NCBI RefSeq assembly: GCF_001792815.1
Contig: NZ_CP017674.1
Span: 1,426,001-1,490,000 of the forward strand
Reading direction: 5' to 3'
Source of the DNA: Microbacterium sp. BH-3-3-3
Lineage (GTDB): Bacteria > Actinomycetota > Actinomycetes > Actinomycetales > Microbacteriaceae
DNA: 64,000 nt
In this document: one piece after another, positions 16,628 through 24,578 of the stretch
Layout: each line of letters begins with the position of its first letter
Position numbering within the stretch: position 1 is the first letter of the stretch
Translations under genes and position numbers: made by a program
Notes under the pieces: generated by a model
The model's input: only the letters and a program-made list of their open reading frames with translations
Databases searched by the model: none
Told to the model about the DNA's origin: nothing

Positions 16628-19600
16628 TCAGTCGAGCAGGCTGCGGATGTCGTCGGCGGTGAGGCGCGGGCCACCCGCGAAGACGCCGTCGCCCTCGTCG
16701 GAGCCCCCGTCGAGCACGCGCGAGAACAGGTCGGCTTTGGCCTCGCGCAGCGCCACCACCTTCTCTTCGACGGTGTCGGACGAGACGAGCCGGTACACGA
16801 TCACCGGGCGCGTCTGCCCGATGCGGTGGGCGCGGTCGATGGCCTGATCCTCGACCGCGGGGTTCCACCACGGGTCGAGCAGCACGACGTAGTCGGCTTC
16901 GACGAGGTTGAGCCCCACGCCTCCCGCCTTGAGCGAGACGAAGAACGCGGGATCGGTGCCGTCGCGGAAGCGGTCGATCTCGGCCTGGCGGTGGGTCGTC
17001 GTGCCGTCGAGGTAGCCCGACGCGAGCCCGGCGTCGGTGCACCGCTGCCGCGCCGCGCGCAGGAACCGCGTGAACTGGCTGAGGACCAGGACGCGGTGCC
17101 CCTCGGCGGCGGCCTCGACGAGGAGCTCTTCGAGCGCGTCGAGCTTCGCCGACGGCGCTTCTCCTTCGTCGACGAGGGCCGGGTCGAGGGCGAGCTGGCG
17201 CAGCATCGTCAGGGAGCGGAAGATCGCGAAGCGGTTGCCGTCGGCGTCGTCGAGCAGCCCCAGCAGCCGCTGACGCTCCCGGTGGAAGCGACGGTCGTAG
17301 AGCTTGCGATGCGCGGGGTGCAGGGTGACCTCGAGGATCGTCTCCTGCTTCGGCGGGAGTTCGGCGGCGACCAGCTCTTTGGTGCGTCGGAGCAGGAAGG
17401 GGCGGATGCGCCGGCGCAGCAGGTCGAGCCGTGCGCCATCGGAGTGCTTCTCGATCGGCGTGCGGTACAGCGTCGTGAACGACTCGCGGGTGCCCAGCAG
17501 ACCGGGAGCGACGAGCGACACCAGGGCCCAGAGCTCGAGGAGGTTGTTCTCCATCGGCGTGCCCGTGACCACGAGCGTGAAGGGCACCGACAGGGCCCGT
17601 GCCGCACGGTACCCGCGCGAGGCGGGGTTCTTGATCTGCTGCGCCTCGTCGAGCACCAGGCCCGACCACTCCCCCTCGGCGTACTGCTCCTGCTCGAGAC
17701 GGAACAGCGCGTAGCTGGTCACCACGACGTGCGCCCCGGCGGCGGCCTCGGCGATGCTCGTCTTCCGTCGCGCCCGCGTGGCCGTGACCGTGACCGTCTG
17801 CAGCCCGGGGGCGAACGTGGCGCACTCCCGCGCCCAGTTGCCCACCACGCTGGTGGGAGCCACGATGAGGAAGGGGGGCATGAGCGGATCGGCTTCGAGC
17901 GCCGCCTGCATCATCGCGATCGTCTGCACCGTCTTGCCGAGGCCCATGTCGTCGGCCAGGATCCCGCCCAGCCCCTGCGCGCGCAGGAAGTGCAGCCAGT
18001 CGAGGCCCGCGCGCTGGTAGTCGCGCAGCGTGGCGCGGAGTCCGGCCGGCGGGTCGATCGAGGCGAGGGCGGCCTCGTCGGTGAGGCCCCGGACGCGCAG
18101 CCACCACTCGGCCTCGTGCGCGGCGATCATGCCCAACTCGGCCAGGTCGTCCCACAGTCCCACGTTGTAGCGGTTGAGCTTCATCCCCGCCTCGGGGCGA
18201 TCGGCGAGGGTGCGCGCTTCGTCGATGACCGCGCGCAGTCGGTCGAACTCGGGGGTGTCGAGCCGCACGTACGTTCCGTCGCCGAGGAAGAGCGCCCGAT
18301 CGCCGAGAGCGAGGGCCCTGTAGAGATCGGTGAAGTCGACCTCGGCGTCGCCCACGGTCACGCGGGCGTGGAGGTCGAACCAGTCGCTCCCGTCGTCGGC
18401 TCCCGTGCTCAGCTGCACGGACGGGGCCTCCGACGCGATCCGATAGGTCAGCGCGTCGCCGGAGACGAGCACCCGCACGTGGTCGAGCTCCTCGAGGCGC
18501 GGTGCGGCCTCGACGGCGAGGATCGCGGCATCGGCCGCCGTCAGCGCCCGGGCGGGAGTCGTACCCGTCGCCGGGGGACGGGGAAGGGAGATGCGCAGGT
18601 CGGCGCCGATGGCGTCGACGGCGGCGATCACCCCGCGCTCGTGCTCGTCGTCGCGGCGTCCGCGCGTCGCCGAACGGTCCCACCGGGTGGCGAGCGTCGC
18701 CGAGCCCGAGCCGTGCGCCACGAGCACCTCGAGGACCGGCCGCGGCGCCGGGGGGAGCTCGACGGTGCCGCGCGGCGACACCACGGGCGCCTCGAGCTGG
18801 AGGCGGGGCAGATACTCGCGCAAGAAGGTCTCGGACCCGCCATCGTCGATGGTGAGGGCTCCCGTGCGCGCGAGCAGACCACGCAGCGGGTCGGTCACCG
18901 GCGTCGACAGGCGAGCGAGGGTGATCCGCTCGTCGTCTCCGTCGCGATCCGCGACGAAGGCCACCGCCACGGCGGGGTCTCCCACGACCCACGACGGCCG
19001 CGCCGCGACCTCGTCGGCCATCCCCTCGATGATCCCCCGCAGGAGCACCGCGGAGCCACGGCGATCGACGGCCATCGCGGGCACTGCCGGGTCGTCGGGG
19101 AGGTGAACCGGGTGGTGGGCGCCCGCGCTCGACACGATCGGCACCCCGGCCGCGAGCACGTTCTCGAGGTGCAGCCACAGCGAGTGCGGGGGAACGGCGG
19201 ACAACGGTATCCACTCGTCGGACAGGAAGGCGCCGGGGCCGGATCGACCGACTCGGCCCAGACTGTCGAGGGCGGCGCGCGCCCGCGGATCGGCGGGGAG
19301 CGACGACAGCGCCGCCCAGCCGGCCCGCCCCTTGATCCAGGTTCCGCGCGTTCCGCGCATGCCGGGACGTGCCGTGAGGGTGAGGGCTGTGCTGCGGCCA
19401 TGCCCACCCCCGCGACGGACGGCGAGGAACAGGCAGAGCTCGACGGGGTCTTCGTCGGTGGCCGCCGCGGGCGCGACCGCGAAGAGCTCGTCGAGCGATC
19501 GCTGCCATTCCGGGCGCGTCGGGCGCCCCGCCGACAGCACGCGGTCGAACAGCACGAGCGCGGCCGCGCACCCGTGCTCGCATTCGGGTCCGCGCCCGCA

Positions 19601-19825
19601 CGAGCACCACCCGGCGAGGCGCGAGAGGTCGGTGGGCACCCGCAGCTCGAGGTGCTCGTAGCCCGCGGCTCCGAACGACTGCGCCGTCACCACGAGGACA
19701 CCGTCGAGCGTCCTGACCTCGCCGACCTCGACGGAGCCGTACACGAGGAGCCGGTCGGCACGTGCCATCGCCGACGGCGAGAACAACTCGCCGGCGATGC
19801 TGAGCGCCTCGGGGTCCATGTGCAT
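16628..19825 (-). CDS. SNF2-family helicase with SWIM zinc finger
   Basis: A 1065-residue DNA translocase. The N-terminus has a SWIM finger with zinc ligands Cys74, Cys76, Cys82 and His84 (WCSCGRGPECEHG). A long middle region has no clear motifs. The SNF2 motor follows: motif I DDMGLGKT at about residue 625, motif II DEAQQIKNP at about 727, TGTPMENN, and the C-terminal helicase lobe with LVLSQFT, SLKAGGVGLNL, DPWWNP and DRAHRIGQ. Related bacterial proteins are HepA/RapA-like and of unclear role, possibly DNA repair or transcription recycling. ATG 19825 follows a GAGAAT box by 6 nt; ATG 19819 is possible. Confidence 0.93.
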   Translation of the reverse strand: MHMDPEALSIAGELFSPSAMARADRLLVYGSVEVGEVRTLDGVLVVTAQSFGAAGYEHLELRVPTDLSRLAGWCSCGRGPECEHGCAAALVLFDRVLSAGRPTRPEWQRSLDELFAVAPAAATDEDPVELCLFLAVRRGGGHGRSTALTLTARPGMRGTRGTWIKGRAGWAALSSLPADPRARAALDSLGRVGRSGPGAFLSDEWIPLSAVPPHSLWLHLENVLAAGVPIVSSAGAHHPVHLPDDPAVPAMAVDRRGSAVLLRGIIEGMADEVAARPSWVVGDPAVAVAFVADRDGDDERITLARLSTPVTDPLRGLLARTGALTIDDGGSETFLREYLPRLQLEAPVVSPRGTVELPPAPRPVLEVLVAHGSGSATLATRWDRSATRGRRDDEHERGVIAAVDAIGADLRISLPRPPATGTTPARALTAADAAILAVEAAPRLEELDHVRVLVSGDALTYRIASEAPSVQLSTGADDGSDWFDLHARVTVGDAEVDFTDLYRALALGDRALFLGDGTYVRLDTPEFDRLRAVIDEARTLADRPEAGMKLNRYNVGLWDDLAELGMIAAHEAEWWLRVRGLTDEAALASIDPPAGLRATLRDYQRAGLDWLHFLRAQGLGGILADDMGLGKTVQTIAMMQAALEADPLMPPFLIVAPTSVVGNWARECATFAPGLQTVTVTATRARRKTSIAEAAAGAHVVVTSYALFRLEQEQYAEGEWSGLVLDEAQQIKNPASRGYRAARALSVPFTLVVTGTPMENNLLELWALVSLVAPGLLGTRESFTTLYRTPIEKHSDGARLDLLRRRIRPFLLRRTKELVAAELPPKQETILEVTLHPAHRKLYDRRFHRERQRLLGLLDDADGNRFAIFRSLTMLRQLALDPALVDEGEAPSAKLDALEELLVEAAAEGHRVLVLSQFTRFLRAARQRCTDAGLASGYLDGTTTHRQAEIDRFRDGTDPAFFVSLKAGGVGLNLVEADYVVLLDPWWNPAVEDQAIDRAHRIGQTRPVIVYRLVSSDTVEEKVVALREAKADLFSRVLDGGSDEGDGVFAGGPRLTADDIRSLLD

Positions 19826-19831
19826 CCCTTC

Positions 19832-19837
19832 ATTCTC
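19832..19837 (-). promoter_or_regulatory. -10-like box (GAGAAT) of the SNF2 gene
   Basis: Minus-strand GAGAAT ends 6 nt before ATG 19825. It is a weaker match than the TAnnnT boxes but has the same spacing. Confidence 0.35.
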
Positions 19838-19932
19838 GTCGGGTCCGACGACCTCCGGTCGGCGCGCCGGGCCGAATGGGGAGCAGAGTCCGACTTCGCG
19901 CCCTGGGGAGGAGGGGTTGGCCCCCTGGTCGT

Positions 19933-19938
19933 TACGCT
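19933..19938 (+). promoter_or_regulatory. -10 box (TACGCT), leaderless type
   Basis: TACGCT ends 6 nt before GTG 19945 of the threonine aldolase gene and so supports that GTG as the start. Confidence 0.5.
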
Positions 19939-19944
19939 GGAGCG

Positions 19945-21012
19945 GTGACTCCCCTCCACGACGCATCGGTGCGCGGCTTCGCCTCCGACAACTACTCCGG
20001 CATCCACCCCGACGTCCTCACCGCGATCACCGCGGCCAACGAGGGCCACCAGGTGGCCTATGGCGAAGACGTCTACACCGCCCGCCTGCAGGAGCTGTTC
20101 ATCGGCCTGCTCGGCGACGGCGTCGAGGCCTACCCGGTCTTCAACGGCACGGGCGCCAACGTCGTCGGGCTGCAGTCGATGCTCCCCCGCTGGGGCGCCG
20201 TGATCACGGCATCCACCGCGCACATCAACGTCGACGAGGGCGGCGCCCCCGAGCGCGTCGGCGGGATCAAGCTGCTGACCGTCCCCACCGACGACGGCAA
20301 GCTCACCCCCGAACTGGTCGACCGCGAAGCCTGGGGCTGGGGCGACGAGCACCGCGCCCAGCCGCTCGTGGTCTCGATCACCCAGTCGACCGAGCTCGGC
20401 ACCCTGTACACCGTCGACGAGATCAGCGCGCTGGCCGCTCACGCACACGGGCACGGCATGCGCCTGCACATGGACGGCGCGCGGATCTCCAACGCCGCCG
20501 CGGCCCTCGACGTGCCGCTGCGGGCGTTCACCCGCGATGCCGGCGTCGACGTGCTGAGCTTCGGCGGGACCAAGAACGGAGCGATGATCGGCGAAGCCAT
20601 CGTCGTTCTCGATCCGGCGGCCTCGACCGGCCTGACCTACCTGCGAAAGCTCGACATGCAGCTGTCGAGCAAGATGCGCTTCGTCTCGGCACAGCTGGTG
20701 GCTCTGCTCGAGGACGACCTGTGGCTGCGCAACGCCCGCCACTCCAACGCGATGGCGCAGCGCCTGCGCGCCGGCGTCGAAGCGGGGCTCGCCGACGGTT
20801 CGATCCAGGGCGTGCAGTTCACCCAGCCGACGCAGGCGAACGGTGTCTTCGCGACACTGCCGGCCGGTGTCGCCGACCGCCTCCGCCAGAGCTTCCGCTT
20901 CTACGATTGGGACGAGCTGCGCCGCGAGGTGCGCTGGATGTGCTCGTTCGACACCACCGCCGAGGACATCGACGCGTTCGTCGCCGCGATCGCCCGCGAG
21001 ACGACGGCCTGA
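19945..21012 (+). CDS. Low-specificity L-threonine aldolase/beta-eliminating lyase family
   Basis: A 355-residue PLP enzyme, fold type I, that would cleave L-threonine or allo-threonine to glycine and acetaldehyde. Seen: FASDNYSGIHPDVL at the N-terminus, FNGTGAN (PLP phosphate region), HMDGARISNA with the cofactor-binding Asp178, and SFGGTKNG with Lys210 as the Schiff-base lysine. GTG 19945 is chosen from the leaderless box; the upstream in-frame ATG 19876 would add Arg-rich residues. It is divergent from the SNF2 gene and convergent with the M3 peptidase gene. Confidence 0.9.
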   Translation: MTPLHDASVRGFASDNYSGIHPDVLTAITAANEGHQVAYGEDVYTARLQELFIGLLGDGVEAYPVFNGTGANVVGLQSMLPRWGAVITASTAHINVDEGGAPERVGGIKLLTVPTDDGKLTPELVDREAWGWGDEHRAQPLVVSITQSTELGTLYTVDEISALAAHAHGHGMRLHMDGARISNAAAALDVPLRAFTRDAGVDVLSFGGTKNGAMIGEAIVVLDPAASTGLTYLRKLDMQLSSKMRFVSAQLVALLEDDLWLRNARHSNAMAQRLRAGVEAGLADGSIQGVQFTQPTQANGVFATLPAGVADRLRQSFRFYDWDELRREVRWMCSFDTTAEDIDAFVAAIARETTA

Positions 21013-21025
21013 CCCCGACTGCAGT

Positions 21026-21063
21026 GAGGGCCGCGGCATCCGATCCAGGATGCCGTGGCCCTC
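21026..21063. terminator. Bidirectional terminator hairpin
   Basis: Sixteen-base arms GAGGGCCGCGGCATCC and GGATGCCGTGGCCCTC (one non-Watson-Crick pair) around a 6-nt loop, placed exactly between the convergent aldolase and peptidase genes. Confidence 0.75.
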
Positions 21064-21069
21064 ACCGCA

Positions 21070-22992
21070 TCACGCCCCCGCCAGCCAGTCGCGGTAGGCG
21101 TCGAACGTGCTCTCGCGGCCCAGGAAGGCCTCGACCAGGTCGCGCGCGTCGCGGGTTCCGCCGGGCTCCAGGATCTCGCGCCGGTAGCGGAGCGCCGTCT
21201 CGACGTCGAACAGGTCGCCGGCGAAGGCCGACAGCAGGTCGCGCGCGATAACGAGGCTCCACTGGTAGGTGTAGTAGCAGGCGCCGTAGCCCGTGAGATG
21301 GCCGAAGCCGGCGTACGAGTGCGACCCGGCGAGGGGCGTGACCGGGCTCGCCGACCGGTAGTAGCCGTCGACCGCAGCCTGAAGGTCGGTCGGACGCTCG
21401 ACGTGCAGGCGGTACGACGTCGTGGCGTGTCCGAGCTGCCGGGTCACCTCGAGGGCGCGGCCGAACGCGTCGGCGGTGCGCATGCGCGCGACGAGGTCGG
21501 CGGGAATGGCCCGGCCCTCGTCGTTCACCGCGAACGATGCCAGGACCTCGGCATCCCACGCCCATTCCTCGAGCAGCTGACTCGGTGCCTCGACGAAGTC
21601 CCACTCGGTCGCGATCCCCGTGAACGACGCCCAGCGGTGATGACCGCCGAGGATGTCGTGCACGAGGTGACCGAACTCGTGGAAGAAGGTGACGACCTCG
21701 TCGTGCTCGAGCAGACCGCGCGAGAAGTTGCACAGCAGCGCCCCCTCGGGCAGCGCGTGCCCCGTGATGCCGGGCACGAGCCCGAAGCACGCGGCGTGGT
21801 TGTACTTGCCGTCGCGAGGATGCAGGTCGAGGTGGATGCGGCCGAGCCGCTCGCCCGCGCGGACGACGTCGTAGGTGCGCACGTCGTCGTGCCACGAAGG
21901 CGCGTCGACGGGGACGTACTCGACGTCGAGAAGTCGCGCCGTCGTGGCGAGGACGCCGTCGAGCACGCGATCGAAGCGGAAGTACGAACGGACGAGCTGT
22001 GCATCGACGTCGTACTCCTCGCGCTTGAGCGCGCTGAGCAGATACCAGAAGTCGGCGATCGTGACCTCGGTGGCGTCGGGCTCGTCGCGGCGGAGGCGCT
22101 CGAGCACGCGGGCGTACTCGGACGCGGCAGCGGGGGCGACGGCCTCGGCCACCCGATCGAGGAACGCGCGCACCTCGGCGCTCGACCCGATCATGCGCGT
22201 CTCGGTCTCGTAATCGGCCCAGTCGCCGTAGCCGAGGAGGGCGGCCCGCTCGGCACGGACGGCGAGCAGATCGGCGAGCACGGCCTCGTTCTCGGGCCAC
22301 GCCAGATCGTTGTAGGCCCCGACGAGGGCGTGACGCACAGAGATGTCGCGGGCGTACTCGCGCACCGGCATGAGGTCGGTGTACTCGGTGGTCAGCGTCA
22401 CCATGGCCTCGTCGTCGGCGGGGTGCTCGGCCAGGAAATCGGCCGGGAGTCCGTCGAGCGAGGCGGCCGGGACGCGGATCTCGCGGCGTCCTTCGCGGAT
22501 GTGGCGCGAGAACGTCTGCGACAGAGCGGTGTCGCGGTCGGCGAGCTCCTGCACGCGCGCGCGGCCCGCGTCGTCGAGGTCGACACCACCGCGGCGGAAA
22601 TCGCGCCGGAGGTGGTCGAGCAGGCGCTGCTGCGCGGGGTCGAGGCCCGCGGCGTCGGCGTCGGAGAACACGTGCCACAGGTCGCGATCGAGCAGCCGGC
22701 GCGCCTGCGCCGCGTCGATCGCCTGGGCCTGCGCCTCGGCGGCGGCGCGCACGTCGGAGTCGGGGTGGCACTCGCTGAGCAGGTGCGACGGCGCGGCGGC
22801 CTCGGCGAGCGCGATGTCGGCGTCGTTCCAGAGGTCGAGGCGCTCGCTCGTGGTCAGCGCCGTCTCGGCGACGAGACGGCGGTCGATCTCGGCCACGCGG
22901 GCGAGACGCTCGGCCGGGCGCTCCCCGGCGAAGCTCAACCAGCCGGCGCGGTCGAGCGGAAGGGACAGGGGTTCGAGGGGAGGATGCGGCAT
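21070..22992 (-). CDS. M3-family oligopeptidase (peptidyl-dipeptidase type)
   Basis: A 640-residue zinc peptidase without a signal peptide, so cytoplasmic, trimming oligopeptides. The M3 active site HEFGH is at 438-442, followed by the downstream glutamate in EAPSQLLEEW and the conserved HxxY-type region SHSYAGFGHLTGY near the C-terminus. It is close to the oligopeptidase A/Dcp/thimet group. ATG 22992 is supported by TAGGGT 6 nt upstream. The family length of about 640-700 residues fits. Confidence 0.92.
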   Translation of the reverse strand: MPHPPLEPLSLPLDRAGWLSFAGERPAERLARVAEIDRRLVAETALTTSERLDLWNDADIALAEAAAPSHLLSECHPDSDVRAAAEAQAQAIDAAQARRLLDRDLWHVFSDADAAGLDPAQQRLLDHLRRDFRRGGVDLDDAGRARVQELADRDTALSQTFSRHIREGRREIRVPAASLDGLPADFLAEHPADDEAMVTLTTEYTDLMPVREYARDISVRHALVGAYNDLAWPENEAVLADLLAVRAERAALLGYGDWADYETETRMIGSSAEVRAFLDRVAEAVAPAAASEYARVLERLRRDEPDATEVTIADFWYLLSALKREEYDVDAQLVRSYFRFDRVLDGVLATTARLLDVEYVPVDAPSWHDDVRTYDVVRAGERLGRIHLDLHPRDGKYNHAACFGLVPGITGHALPEGALLCNFSRGLLEHDEVVTFFHEFGHLVHDILGGHHRWASFTGIATEWDFVEAPSQLLEEWAWDAEVLASFAVNDEGRAIPADLVARMRTADAFGRALEVTRQLGHATTSYRLHVERPTDLQAAVDGYYRSASPVTPLAGSHSYAGFGHLTGYGACYYTYQWSLVIARDLLSAFAGDLFDVETALRYRREILEPGGTRDARDLVEAFLGRESTFDAYRDWLAGA

Positions 22993-22998
22993 CCTCCG

Positions 22999-23004
22999 AC
23001 CCTA
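22999..23004 (-). promoter_or_regulatory. -10 box (TAGGGT), leaderless type
   Basis: Minus-strand TAGGGT ends 6 nt before ATG 22992 of the M3 peptidase gene. Confidence 0.45.
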
Positions 23005-23081
23005 GGGACGACCTCCGACACCGGCAACGTCGAGGACCGACGCCACCGCCGCCAGGCCGCGGAACGGCATCCGCGAGGGGA

Positions 23082-23696
23082 TCAGCGCAGCGCGCCGACC
23101 GAGGCGAGCGCCAGGCGGATGAGCGTGCCCCGCCCGCCCTCCATCTCGTCGGAGAGGGCCTCGGATGCCGCTTCCTGCGGCGACAGCCACGTCACTTCGA
23201 GGGCGTCCTGACGCGGTTCGCATGTTCCCGTGACGGGGACCACGAAGGCGAGCGCGACGGCGTGCTGGCGATCGTCGTGGAACGCGCTGACGCCTGGGAT
23301 CGGGAAGTACTCGGCGACGGTGAACGGCGTCGGCGACGGGGGCAGGGAGGGAAAGGCCATGGGGCCGAGGTCGTTCTCGAGGTGGCGGAACAGTGCGTCG
23401 CGCACGGTCTCGCCGTAGCGCACGCGCCCCGACACGAGCGTGCGGGTCATCTCGCCGAGAGGCGTCGCCCGCAGCAGGATGCCGACCTGGGTGACGGCCC
23501 CCATGCCGTCGGTGCGCACGGGGAGCGCCTCGACGTACAGCATCGGCAGGCGGCGGCGGGCCTCGGCCAGCTCCACCTCGCTCAACCACCCCGGGTTGGG
23601 GTTCGGGCCCCCCGGGGCGCCCGAGAAGGACGCCGACAACGATTCGTTCTCGTCGCCGTTGTCGCCGGAATCGGGGTCGGGGGTGCGTACGGGCAT
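23082..23696 (-). CDS. NUDIX-like hydrolase (DUF4916 family)
   Basis: A 204-residue protein with a NUDIX-like body: a beta-strand LPMLYVEALPVR, then GILLRATPLGEMTRTLVSGRVRYGETVRDALFRHLENDLG, where the loop and helix keep G..R..E....AL.R...... but lack the full REUXEE glutamates. That suits the DUF4916 subgroup, whose activity is unknown. The N-terminal 35 residues are acidic and disordered. ATG 23696 is preceded at 6 nt by TATACA (23703-23708), a probable -10. It is transcribed away from the esterase gene. Confidence 0.72.
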   Translation of the reverse strand: MPVRTPDPDSGDNGDENESLSASFSGAPGGPNPNPGWLSEVELAEARRRLPMLYVEALPVRTDGMGAVTQVGILLRATPLGEMTRTLVSGRVRYGETVRDALFRHLENDLGPMAFPSLPPSPTPFTVAEYFPIPGVSAFHDDRQHAVALAFVVPVTGTCEPRQDALEVTWLSPQEAASEALSDEMEGGRGTLIRLALASVGALR

Positions 23697-23768
23697 GATC
23701 CTTGTATATCAACCGTCCGCCCCGGATGCCGCGTGTCTTCGCCCACAGCGGATGTCGGAGGCCTTTGC

Positions 23769-23774
23769 GACAAT
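23769..23774 (+). promoter_or_regulatory. -10 box (GACAAT) of the esterase gene
   Basis: GACAAT ends 7 nt before ATG 23782. It overlaps the alternative in-frame ATG 23773, which argues for 23782 as the true start. Confidence 0.45.
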
Positions 23775-23781
23775 GGGCCGC

Positions 23782-24450
23782 ATGAGCACCCATCCTCCCC
23801 TCGACTCCACCCTCGTGCGCTGGTCCGCGCCGCCGGAGGAACGCGGGGATCGGCCGGTGCTCCTACTGCTGCACGGCTACGCGTCCGACGAGCACGACCT
23901 CTTCGGGCTCGTGCCGCAACTGCCCGCCGACTTCGTGATGGCCAGCGTGCGCGCGCCGCTCACCCCGCCGTGGCCCACCCCCGGGGCGTCGTGGTACCCG
24001 ATCGAGGGTCTCGACGGCCGCGACCCCGTCGCGATCACGCGCGCCGCCGAGGGGCTGCTGTCCTGGATCCGCAAAGAGGTCGGGCCGTGGCCGGTCGGTT
24101 TGCTGGGGTTCTCGCAGGGCGGCGCCGTCGCGGTGCAGACCCTGCGCGTCGACCCCGACGCGGTGGCCTTCACCGTCGTGCTGGCCGGGTACGCCGCCGC
24201 CGGCGAGCTGCCGGGCGACGCCGTGCTGGCCGAGCGGCGACCGCCCGTGTTCTGGGGACGCGGTTCGCGCGACGACGTCATCCCCGCGCACCTCGTCGAC
24301 ATGACGGCCCAGTGGTTGCCGGCCCACAGCGAGCTGAGCGGTCGCGTCTACCCCGGGCTGACCCACTCGGTCTCGCAGGACGAACTCGACGACGTGCGCG
24401 CGTTCCTCGAGGCGCGTCTGGCCGAGGGGGGCACCCCGACCGAGGGGTGA
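23782..24450 (+). CDS. Phospholipase/carboxylesterase-family alpha/beta hydrolase
   Basis: A 222-residue cytoplasmic serine hydrolase of the small carboxylesterase (YpfH/acyl-protein-thioesterase-like) family. The oxyanion region is LLLLHGYASDEHDL (about 27-40), the nucleophile elbow GFSQGG has Ser111, and the acid and base are likely Asp in RDDVIP and His in GLTHSVS. The substrate is unknown. The downstream lhr gene starts 129 bp later on the same strand. Confidence 0.85.
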   Translation: MSTHPPLDSTLVRWSAPPEERGDRPVLLLLHGYASDEHDLFGLVPQLPADFVMASVRAPLTPPWPTPGASWYPIEGLDGRDPVAITRAAEGLLSWIRKEVGPWPVGLLGFSQGGAVAVQTLRVDPDAVAFTVVLAGYAAAGELPGDAVLAERRPPVFWGRGSRDDVIPAHLVDMTAQWLPAHSELSGRVYPGLTHSVSQDELDDVRAFLEARLAEGGTPTEG

Positions 24451-24578
24451 CGACAGGGGTCGATCGTTCGGTCGAGAGGCCGCGAAGCACGGGACGGACA
24501 CCCGAGGGCAGCGGCCGTTCCGCGACGGGCGAACGTCAACCCCGACCCGATGTCGGAGGTCCGAGAGAGGATGGCGGC

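Noticed and set aside
16826..19948. A 1040-residue open frame antisense to the SNF2 helicase gene
   Set aside because: High-GC shadow of a real gene: composition is Arg/Gly/Glu-rich, without domains, and it lies entirely opposite a gene with clear SWIM and SNF2 motifs.
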